Shown: piece by piece, positions 24,261 to 35,400 of the stretch | Numbering within the stretch: the stretch's first letter is position 1 | How the letters are laid out: each line of letters opens with the position of its first letter | Assembly: GCA_012845835.1 (NCBI GenBank) | Contig: JABAKD010000020.1 | Coordinates: forward strand, 19,151,106 to 19,215,105 | Origin: Undaria pinnatifida | Lineage: Eukaryota > Sar > Phaeophyceae > Laminariales > Alariaceae | Length of the DNA: 64,000 nucleotides | Direction: 5' to 3' | Position numbers and translations under genes: made by a program | The notes under the pieces: generated by a model | What the model was told of the DNA's origin: nothing | The model's input: only the letters and a program-made list of their open reading frames with translations | Databases searched by the model: none

Positions 24261-25235
24261 CGTAGCACGTAGGGTTGAGCAGGGTTGAGTCTGGAGTGAC
24301 CGATAGGCGGGCTTGTGATGCTTGTGAGAGATTTACCTACAGTTGTACTACGATCACCACGGCATGATCAGTCTGAGATCTACTTAGAGAGAGGGGATGC
24401 AACAGAATGTGGGCGTGGGCTGGCGTATTTCATGGCGTATTTGGTTGACAAACTACGGCAAGACGAGCAGACACCAAGTTGGATTGGAACAGGCTTCCAC
24501 GGCTTGTCTCTGGTCTGCTGTGCGCCTTGCGACAGCGGTCTGCTGCTAGAAAAAGCGAGAAAAATGTGAAAAACGCATCTTTACTGGGCGAGATTTAAGA
24601 GCACCGCCCCACCCAAAGCTGTGCACGCTCACCAGCCATCATATGTAATGTATACGATGCTGTGCTCTAGCGAGCGACCGCTGTCTCACCCAACGGAGAT
24701 AGGTGGCTCTGCAGCTGCTTCTCTGATACTTGAATGAGGGGCAAGCTGGGGGACTTCATGGCTCTCGCTCTTCGCTCTACAAAACAGCAGGGCAATCGCA
24801 AGACCAACGTTCTTCCAACGCACCGCCTGAAGATATGGGATTGCAAATTGTCGAACACAATCTCCAACCCTCTCTTACCTCCGATGGAGCAGTCTTTGCT
24901 AGCTGGGTAAGCCTCTCCCGGTATGCTGACCGACGTTTCAGCTACAAGTTCAACGAGACGACACCCTTGAGGGCTTCGATTATGCCCGGTTGACTTTGAT
25001 ACGTTGGTTGTTTTCGGCAGCCTGTGGGCTCACAAAAACAGCAAAACAACAAGGGAAACACCCGTTGTACGAACAGCACCACTTCCTTCCTGCCCCTCGC
25101 CTCCGATCCTTGGTCTCACTTGGCAGGTCTCCCTCGGCACCTCGCCGATGCACTCCTCTTGCGGCCCTTCGCTTGCCTATCTCTCCGTCGAGCGAATCTC
25201 GATGGATTCTGGTCCCCCGTTGGCAGTATTGGTAA
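24261..25235. other. Intergenic; one exon-like stretch of unknown status
   Basis: On the + strand a segment from an acceptor-like TTTTCGGCAG (about 25011-25020) to GTAAG (25232-25236) is open in one frame. It reads LPLASDPWSHLAGLPRHLAD and then LLRPFACLSLRRANLDGFW. The leucine spacing looks protein-like but I recognise no family, and all three frames are open here. The Harbinger-like element begins within the GTAAG donor. Confidence 0.3.
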
Positions 25236-26047
25236 GGGCCCGTATTAACGAGGAACTTGCAAAATCGAATTTCGATTTTTTTTTATAGAATTTAATTTAA
25301 TTTGCATCTGATTGATCAAGAAATGAATCACCAAGCAGGCATTCTCAGAATTATTACGAAAAATCAAATTCAACAAAGAAGTAAAAAAAGACTTTCTCGG
25401 TCGAATTTTGTCGAAAATCGAAATTGAATTTAGGGAGTTTGTCCACCTAGACATGGCTTGTTCTGTGTAACCGAAGCCGGCCACGCGAATTGGTGCCATG
25501 TCGTCGGCTGATTGAGAGGCGAGCAGCCAACATTGCGAGAGGTAGGACCACCGGAGCAGCCGCAGCGCGGCCTCCGAAGGTCCTTAGCACAGCCTAGACC
25601 GCCTGCGACGCTTCGAAAACAACCGAGACCGCCGCAAACCCAGTTTTTCGTCCCCCTGCACCTCGAAAGTTACACGACCAACTACCACATGATGACTTCG
25701 CTCAGAAGTTCGACAGCTATATCCCCGTCGCTGCTGCCCGTGTCGGGTGGCGGGGTGGCGCCAGCCCATCCAAGAGACACCTAGAGCCATAGCCTCCAAG
25801 CCGCTGCCGGCCAAAAGAATCTGCGGCTAGCCGCGGCGCTCCGGGGAGGACGCGAGCCATCGCTCGCCTCGGCCGTTGCCCACGGGTGTTCGTTGACCCT
25901 TTTGCGTTTTTAGAATTTTTTTATTTCCTAGAACGCACTGCGCCGTTCCTTGATAAGAACCAAAGTTGAATTTTTCGTGGATTTTTCATGAAATTAAAAA
26001 TAAAAAATCGAAATTCGATTTTGCAAGTTCCTCGTTAATTCGGGCCC
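25236..26047. mobile_element. Non-autonomous PIF/Harbinger-like element
   Basis: An 812-bp block with 46-bp terminal inverted repeats (25236-25281 and 26002-26047) that differ at one position. Ends read GGGCCCGWATTAACGAGGAA inward, followed by a palindromic AATCGAATTTCGATT. The 3-bp sequence TAA flanks both sides (25233-25235 and 26048-26050). A 3-bp TWA duplication with G/C-rich outer ends is characteristic of PIF/Harbinger elements. No transposase is encoded, so it depends on one elsewhere. It lies 311 bp upstream of the mutase ATG. The near identity of the ends implies recent insertion. Confidence 0.85.
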
Positions 26048-26357
26048 TAAGGGGCGCTCCTGGTGTCAGGTACCAGGTGGAGATTTTTTGAGTTTTCTGG
26101 CAATGTTCCGAAATCTCTGAAAAACTGAATTGGCCAATCACCAGCCTCGAAGTTACCCAGAAATTATCTGTGCATGTTCATACTCTGTTTGGAACCTTTT
26201 TTTGGCGTCGTCGTAGTGATGGGTTTCCACTTGGTTGGCATGCTTAGATCAGTTGATGTGGGTCTGGGCGTGTGCGCTCTGTGCTCTCTCCACCACTCCA
26301 CTGCTGCTGCTTGTCAAGTGTCTGCTGATTCCTCCTTCTTGCCTTGTGCTAGCCAGG
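26048..26357 (+). promoter_or_regulatory. 5' flank of the mutase gene
   Basis: The 310 bp between the Harbinger-like element and the start codon must hold the proximal promoter and 5' UTR unless there is an upstream non-coding exon. I see no clear TATA box. A CAGGTACCAGGTGG word occurs at about 26069. Transcription start unknown. Confidence 0.3.
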
Positions 26358-26473
26358 ATGCTGTCCACTCTTTCTCGCACGAGCGCTCGGCTAGCTGTGC
26401 GACACAGTCGACGGCACGCGGTCATCGCGTCGGGTGGTGCTTTCAACGAGAAGCACACACTTGTTCTCATCAG
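26358..26473 (+). CDS. PGAM: Phosphoglycerate mutase exon 1 (presequence)
   Basis: Starts at ATG 26358-26360 and ends ...CTCATCAG before GTACGAG, phase 2. It encodes residues 1-38 and two bases of Arg39. The frame upstream is open into non-coding sequence, but this is the first Met that leaves a sensible presequence ([20 protein letters not shown]...). KHTLVLIR at the end is the first beta strand of the enzyme. Intron 1 is 424 bp. Confidence 0.85.
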
Positions 26474-29400
26474 GTACGAGGTCGTTGTCTCGTGTTCGCA
26501 CTCTCGACCATACTGAGTGCTCTGTTTCAGTCGTGTTTCAGCCGCACCTGACATGCCCTCGAGCGAGCCAGGCGCTTGCCATCAGCTTGAGTTTCCATAT
26601 GCATGCTCAGCAATGACACTATGCTCTAAGTGCTTGTCCTCTGCCTGCATGGTGCACATGCTGCTGGCCCAGCAATCGATAGAATATGCTGTCTTCTTCG
26701 ATAGTATATGTGTTCGAGCATGCTACGAGATACACCGAACATTCATCGCCGTTCCGTTTCCTTCGTCGTCGCCTCGCCGGCGTGCCAAGCCGAGCACTGC
26801 TCCACATCTGCAGGGCGCCAAACCACAATCACAAACACCATGCCAACACAAGGATCGCATGACCTTTCCTCTTTGGTGTCTGTGTGTGTCGGTGCAGGCA
26901 CGGCGAGTCCCAATGGAACCTGGAGAACCGATTTACAGGCTGGTACAATATCCAGCTTTCGCCTAAGGGAGAACAGGAGGCTGCAGAGGGGGGGAAGCTG
27001 ATCCACGAAGCTGGATATAAGTTCGGTAAGAGAGCGTCAACACGGGCAGGGTTTGATTGCGTTGCTGTTGGTGCGCTTGCGAAATGTGCAGCCTTGATAG
27101 CAACACGTGGTTCCGTTTTCTCCGACCCGGACGTCTCTTCTTCCCGTACCTGCGTGCCTGCTCGCGCTGTGTCGGGGATTAGTTGCTCCTTTACGAATAA
27201 ACGTGACCGTTTTTTATTGGATATGCTCTCCGATCTTTTATTTGCAACCGAAGCCTTCTTTCTCGAGCTGTCTTTCTCTGCCGCAAGTGAACCAAACGTC
27301 TCGATAACAGCGCCAACACCGTCTCAGTCTAATAGTGCAGTGCTACGACATGCTGCCAGAAGCCAATGGAGATGCTCGTTCAGCAGAACAACTGGAGCTG
27401 TCGATCATTGTTGCACGGCATCGCCTTTCCAATCCCCCCTTGTGATGAGAACCCGAATAAAATATGTACCAAGTGTAGTCTATATCACACGTAATTGTAG
27501 TTGCCGTCCGAATCTGGCAATCTCCGATTTCTTCTTGTGCTCACTCATACACACCACCACAAGTGCTGACCAGGTGTACGCGGAGTGCCTCGCGTTTAAA
27601 GTGAGGTCCAATGTGTCACCTATTCGCCGGCCTCTCATAACGGTCAGTATAGTTTCTGCTGTTGCAAGCCGCGTCGAGGTTGTTATCCGACCGAATACTC
27701 TAGCCAGGTGTGTCCTTGTGGGAGTCGGCTTGACTGGCTCACAAATCGCCACGATGGGACGCAATTTGAGTCACGTGGCAGCGGCTGTAGTTGCAATTTC
27801 GTGTGTCTACGTCGTACCTGAAGGTGGAACTTAGCAGAAGGACCTATGCTTTTGGCTGGTTTGTGCGGCAGCCGATATTCGACAGCGACGTTCGTTGCAA
27901 CTACATTTTTGTGTGTTACTCACATTAAACTAGTATTTCCACCCATCTACACCCAGCACAGCCAGTGTCCGTGCCGATGCCTCCCCTCCTATTAATAGAC
28001 TAACCATAGAGAGACGAGCCCTTTGGTATCAAACTACGAGACAGAGACACACTGCAAGTATTGTTGCATAAACAAGGTGATTTGGTCACGCAATTAACTG
28101 CAGTGAACACGCGGGGGGGAAAAAAAACAGCCAGCACACCAGACCAGACAACTATGTCCACCAAAAAGGAAAACAAGGGAAAATAAAATAATACAGCAGT
28201 ATCTGGCAGTAAATAAAGAAAAAAGAAGGAAGAAAAAAAAAGAAAACAATGGAAACAACGGGGGAAACACGACGGCACGAGAAAAATGAAAAAAGTACAA
28301 CAGCGAGCCAGACAGCAACTTCTCTGTAGCAACAAAGCAGACGAAGCCATCCAACAAACGGCGGGGACAGCAACCATACCGGTATTGAGTTTCAAATGAC
28401 TCTACTGCTGTAGAGTAGGAGCATTGCCGCATGGTCTATCACCTGGGCATTGCTGTTTCTGACGACAGCAGTGGTGCCGCTACTGCTGTCATCATCGCCC
28501 CCGTACCCAACATAAAAACGAAGCTAAGCTAAGGAATACAACAAGTCTAAACACAGCAACAAAGCAGATGATGACTGATGACTGATGACTGATGACACCA
28601 CTCAACCGGCGTCGGGGCATCACCCAAACTGGGTTCCGAATGCAACTACTAAAGGGCTAGTAGCGTTTCTGCCTGGTCTGTGTGTTCTTAACAGTATAGG
28701 AAACTTAACAAGAAATATCGACCCAGACTGAGTTTCTTATTGTGGCAGAGGGTGCGTTATACACTTTTATTTTTATTTTCTGGTATTGTGCTCATCCCTT
28801 CTACATAATGTTCCAAACTGATGCATTCCTTTCGCAACCGTAAGATATGTCCCCTTAGGGGTTTATAGTTTGCCGCGCACAGATTGAGTTGCCCCCGCCC
28901 CCCCGCTCCCGGCTCCCACGTCCTTAAACTCCGCCCTCCCCTCACTGGTTATACGACTTACAGGAGGATATACGTGATGAACTGAAGCATTTACTTCCAC
29001 AGCCGTCAGATTTTGTCTGGCTCAAAAACGGGTTTCACGGTTTCCGCGCACAGATTGGTTAACATCACCCTGTTGACCCTGGTTCAAGCTACACGGTGGT
29101 TTTAAGGGGAGTCGCCGACCTATCCTTAATGAGGACACACACCCAGTATTACGCGCGATCGGAGTATCACACAGCTTGCAAAGATGAGTTTCGACGAAAT
29201 TTTGGATCTCACAGCTGGAGTGGTTGTTCGTTTTTCTAATACGAGGTGTTCTCCCATTTTTTCTCACTCGTTCTCCCGCCCTACCAGCTGCTCCCTACTT
29301 TTTTTTCTTTTTTCTTCTTTTTTTTTCACACGCTTCTACTTTCCAGCTTCTGGACAAGCCGTGGTCACAGGTCACAGGTGTCGTCCCTTCTCCCCCCCGG

Positions 29401-32400
29401 TTCTTGCCTTCAGTTTTCGCGCATAGAGTTCACCAATCCCACTGCTCGTCGATTTTTCATCGAGTGTTGATCACTCACGCTCTCGCGCTTTCCGCAAGTC
29501 AATCTTTTCGCAAGAAAAAGTCCCCACGAATTTGTACGAGTATGATCTCGGGGGGATTCGAACTCACGAAACTGAACTATACCCTGATACGCCACCGGGG
29601 CGACAGCTTATATACTGCTGTAGTTGGAACTCAAATCCGGGGTCAATAAGCAGGCTCTTCTCCCTCTCCACTATGGTATGCGCCTTCACTTTTATCGCGA
29701 GAATAATTCAGCCCTTTCTTCCCTCGTCGACGCGCATCGAATTGCGCCTACCCTCGCTGCTGGGCGCTCTCAGAATTCCTTTGGTTTTTTATTTTTGCAG
29801 ATAAACTCGGTTAATTTAATGCCTTTACAACTGGAAACCCTTTTTTTTACTAACTTACTTGAAATTAGTATAGGGAGGGATTTTGGGGCTCCAAAGGGGT
29901 TAAAAAGTTCGACCCACGTGGATTTTTTAATTTTTCAACTCCAGGACCAACTCAATTATCAATAGTAGCACTCGAGGTATATATCGGTCCTCGCACTTTT
30001 TGACACTCCAGTTCCTGGAAACATAAACCTCACTGTTTCTTATTTGGTGTACTGTCCTGTACTGACCACTGACTAGCGCCCCCCACGTGTTTCGTACTCT
30101 TACGGGCGCGTTCTGCTTTGTTGCGCGACCGTTATTTATAGTAATCTCCGCTGTTACTTTGCTTTGCTTTGCTGCTATTTTTTCACTAAACTGCTTTTCA
30201 GATGTGGCGTACACTTCGTTCCTCAAGCGCGCGATCAAGACCTGCTGGCACGCGCTCGAACAGACCGGCTTGGTAAGACACACCACCAGTAGCCAGTGCG
30301 GATTAATACACTAGCCACATAGTACAGCAGTACAGAATACACAACACCTATTAAATAATACCGTAAGGGACTGGGACGGGCTGGTATTTGTAGCAACGTA
30401 AGAAATCCGGGAGTGGTATTACTTAAATTCGTGTAGCACGCACCTTTTCCCTTTCCCTTTCCCTTTCCCAAATATGGATCCCAGCCTGGTCGTGTTTCTG
30501 TTGTTCTTAAGGGTCCTGTATACTCAGTACAGAGTAGCTTCGAGTACGTATAAACTATGAACGACTCAAGAGACAGCGACCAAAAGAATTACCAGCATGC
30601 ACGTTTTTGGTCTTGTCAACCTTCCATATTGTATGTAGCAGTGTGAAGAGTACAGCAACAGGTAGGGTCGTGTTGTGACTACTAGTAGCTAGTTGTGACT
30701 ACTGCTATGTTAAATCATAGCCCACTTGCATGTTTCAAACACCAGGTTTACGTCCCCTATCTACCCCTAACATCCTCTATCCAACCAGTGATGGAGACTG
30801 CAGACTACACTAACAAGACCAGTATTAGTGGTCGTCACTAGTTCCTTCTCAAGTCCCAAAAGGGTGCTCGTAATAGTAGCACCATTAGTAGCGACGGCAT
30901 GTTACGCACCTCTGCACCGAAAAGGGTACTCGTAACAGTATCAATAGTAGCAACGGCATGTTATGCACCTCTCACCCAAAAGGGTACTCCTGATGATATC
31001 AATAGTAGCAGCATGATATTATGCACCTCTGCACGAGGGTGATGCATGTAGCATGTACAAAGATGTACTGGTACATCAGCTGTATCGGGTATACGAATAC
31101 CAGATACAGGGAACAGATATATATATATATATACATGGTATATATAGGATTCACTTGATATACTGATGCATTTCCTTCCACAGCTGTCAGATTTTGTCCC
31201 CCTCAGAAACGGGTTTTATAGTTTCCGCGCACAGACTGACGAACATCACCCTGTTGACCTTGATAGCTGCACTGTAGTTGCAAGGGGAGTCGCCGACCTA
31301 TATCCTTAATGAGGACACACAGCCCGTAATACGCGCGATCGGAGTATCACACACAGCTTGCAAAGGTGCGTTTCGACAAAATATTCGATCTCACAGCTGG
31401 AGTGTAATTTAATTTTTATAATAAATATGATGTGATATTATTGGATCGAGTTGGATGCTGCTGCGCAAGGTTGAAATATCGGCGCTCTGGATCTAGTGAT
31501 GGAAAGAACCAAAGGATCAAGGATCATGTAAAGGATCAAAGGATCAAATGAACGGCGCACGAGGCCCTCGTTCGAGTATAATGCGTACAAGGGCTCCGCA
31601 TGGGTCGCCGGCATCGCCGGCACCCATGCTTCGGGTAGGGCAGGGCGGCACTTCGAATTGTTCGATTCAATACTTGGTAGAGTGAAAAGTCACCACTCAC
31701 AATCATAGTCCGTGCGTACAGTATGTAAGGTAATGCCAAGAGTTCGATATAGACTAACAATCGTGACAATGTACTACTATTAATAGCTACCGTTTTTTAA
31801 GTGAATCCCATTCCGAGCTTCATTCATCACACTTCGATCGGATAAATCCGAGCACCCACCGACTGACCCTTTAGTCTGACGACGAAACGTGTCGAGTGCA
31901 TTTCTTATGATATTTTAACTCAATCAAGCATCCGGGGCCAGTAAGTAAGGTGACTGATCATGTCCGCTGCGTGTTCTCTTCGTAGCCACTGAGAGGCGCG
32001 TACTGAGCCAGCTTCTGAAATATGCAATGCGTGATATAATACTATCGTCTTGATCCGAGCCTCCCAGATCGACTGTCTGTGTGTTGTCTGATCGTGGAGA
32101 GACGTGCTGACGTTGTTCAGGCGCGAAACACGGTGATATGGCTGCCTTCGTCATTCAACTCCTCGAATGCTATTGCAGTGCTGCTGTTTGATGCTAGCTG
32201 TGTAGATCGCTCACTTCTTGCAGATATCACAGCAGTGCGCGACTACAGCGCTTACGATTTTGACAGCTAAGAATTTCAGGCTCGAGTTTTATTAGACGAA
32301 AATAAAAACATGTTATTTTTGTCTGATCGCTCATTGGCCAGGATTCATACACAAAGTAGGCGTCACCCGGGCACGATGGGGTCACATGCCTGGATCGGAA

Positions 32401-35400
32401 TCCATCCACTCATGTACAACTCCGACAACCCGGAGACGAACCCGGATATCATCCGGGTTGATACCTCCCCGCACGGTGTGGAAACCCCAACCCCACCGGC
32501 CGATTTTCTGAATGGCCGTGGTTCGCATGTTGAGCCAGCTCCACCTCGGGAGGATATAGGGTCCCATCCCCGGTCCAGAGGTCGTTCCACATCTCTAAAA
32601 CTGCCATCAAGCAAACCGAGCTTTCTCGGGTCGACACCACCCTACACGGTGAGAAAAACCCAATCCCGTTGGCTAATCGCTGATTGGTTCGAGCTCCACA
32701 GCGCCGTCCTAGGCGGATAGAGGTCCATCAATGGGGGGCATTTCGTCGCACACGGGAAAAATAGGGTCCCATCCCCGATTTATGAATCCCCCGAATCTCT
32801 ACAGCTCCAAAAACACGGGAACAATAACGATGACCTCCCGTGCCGACACCACTCCGCACGACGTGGAACCCCAACCATATTCGCTTACCGCTGATTGGCT
32901 GGGGCTCGGACAAAAGGGCAACGCCACCATGGGAGGACATAAAGTCCTGTGCCCGTTTCAAAAATTCTGATAAACCTGGGACGATAACCGATTTCTCCCG
33001 CGGGTCGACACAGCCTCGCACGATGGTGCGACAATCTTCTATTATTATCAATGGCTTATCGTTGAGTGGATGTGCAGCTCGTAGAGCCAGGGACACCCGG
33101 GGGGCGTTCCGACGCACCCGATGAGGATAGGACTCCACCGCCGATCCAGAAATCCTTCCATACCCTATCAACTCCAACAAACTGGGGACGAAAACCGACG
33201 TCTCCCGGGTCGACACCACATCCGGGGTCACATAGCGCGCTCCCCTCCCCCCTCCCCACTACGGTACGTGCCTTAAGTTTTATCGCGAGAAGAATGCAGC
33301 ATTTTTTTCCCTCGTCGATTCGCGTCGAATTGTACCTACCCACGCTGCTGGGCGATTTCAGCAGTTAGTTGATCCTTTTCTTCTCATTTATTTCTGCAAA
33401 TAAATGAAGCAAACGAAGATCGCAACGCGGTGGTTATTTAACTCAAGGACAAGCGCTAGTATAAATATTAATAGTGTAACCCCACTAGACCACCGGGGCG
33501 ACCGGCTCTATATCACTTTGCCCCGGTGGCGTATCAGGTTATCCTCGAGCCTGGTATAGGTCAATTTCGTGAGTTCGAATCCCCCCGAGTGCGTACGTGT
33601 ATAATTTTTCGTGGGGCTTTTTTTTGTGCACTAATTTAATTGCGGAAAGCGCGAGAGCGTGAGTTAGCAACACTCAAAAAAAAATCGACGATCAGTGGGT
33701 GCTGAACCCTATGCGCTATAAAAATTGAAGGCAAAATAACCTGGGGGGGGGAAACGGACGACACCTGTGATCACGGCTTGTATGTCCAGAAGCTGGAAAG
33801 TAGAAGTGTGCCAAAAAAAAAAAAAAAACTAGATGAGATGATCACTCAGCAATCAGCAGCAAGGAGCACGTCAAGTACGAAACAACACAAACTTATTTGT
33901 CAGTTACGCACCAACACGACCACTTACACTTGACCGGCAAACGACCACAGCAACGGAGTCAGGGACCACAGCAACAAGAAAGCACACCGCCTATATTTCT
34001 CCAAAGAGTCTTCTCGGGGAAAAAAAACACCAAACGATGCGATACCGGGACGAATACATGCCACTCAATGGTTTCTTCCGTGGGTACTGCCTACTCACTA
34101 TGACCTTCGCGTGGCGCAGCTTAACAACGGGAGGAACGATTATTTTTTCCTTTGTTTCTTGTGTCGAAAATATATTCGTATTTTTTGGTACACCTTCCCC
34201 CCATGCCATAATACATGTCACAGACAAGAATCATGTTGCGTGTAATAGAGCATCGCTGTGTGTGCTCTTACTCGTACGTACCTGTACTACTTGCACGAGG
34301 AAGCCATGTCGATTTGCCCGAACTTGTATAGGGCCACCCTCGAGGCCCCGGGGACGCAGCCACTCGCAATGCTGCTGTGTAGCTTTTTCTGGGGCAGTAG
34401 TCGTGATCACCAGCTGGTAATCACTACTACCTCCTCCTCGTTTTAGTCATGCGTACGCTTGCCACGTCTACATCCATTTTGTTGTTATCACATTATGTTT
34501 GTACGTGTACCTACCGAAATTCAATAAACAAATGCACTACTGTACTATGATATCTACCGCGGTAACATGGGGGATTTTTTTTACAGTAAATATTATTTGT
34601 TTTGGAACAAAATATGACGCCAATTTGGAAATAATGTGTCTTGCCAAGTTTCATTTTATCAACCTCTCCATACATCAAGATCCGAATAATAACTGGAGAG
34701 TACCGTTCAAAATACAAATTTTGCGCACTTCTCGCTTTTCTCGCTCAGCACGCATCCGCGTTCACGTCGAGGTGCTGAACGGATTGACCTGCAACAACAA
34801 CAATCAGTAGCCAGCGCAATTCTTGCAACCACACAACAAAGCGTTCGAAACACTATCTACTACCTTGATTATCACACCTACCTTTAGATGTGCATCCACG
34901 TTTCGTTTGTGGGGATAATTATACATGGAATTAGTGTGGGATATTTATTATGCGGTCCTGAAAGATGGATTGTTGATCGTGGACCAATATACAGTATACG
35001 GAACGATTTTTTGGAGCGGCGACGAAAAATACTTACAAAACATTGTTTCTCGCATCATACTACTGCGGTTTTTAAAAGCGACCACTCCATTCGTTGTGTT
35101 TTTTTATTTTTTCCATGGTCTAGGCCTGTTTTGTTGTGTTCTCGTACCCGGTACGCTAGCATTTTACTTGCTTTATACCTTGATTAATTGCGATTGTTTG
35201 GTTTACTCTGTCTCACAGTCTGTGACCACAAAATAATAAGTTGTATCTCTCTAGGATGCAGAATCAGCACGGACACTGGGTGTAATGATGTCGTTGGGTA
35301 CGGAACGGCCCCCCTCGAAGACAACGAACGCCCAAACAAAGGTATTTAACCGAGAAGTCCGATATCGAAAAGCAACGACACAGCAGTCGTACGACAACAG

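Noticed and set aside
26884-27834. A 316-codon open frame containing the mutase active site, as a stand-alone gene
   Set aside because: It is exon 2 plus unspliced intron. Similarity to the enzyme stops exactly at the GTAAGA donor and resumes at 30202.
32728-33231. A 167-codon - strand frame
   Set aside because: It follows a degenerate tandem repeat, and no recognisable domain or splice context supports it.
33519-33600. A functional tRNA gene in the SINE head
   Set aside because: A and B boxes are present, but the region repeats five times joined to the same body and tail, and a full cloverleaf with paired acceptor ends is not evident.
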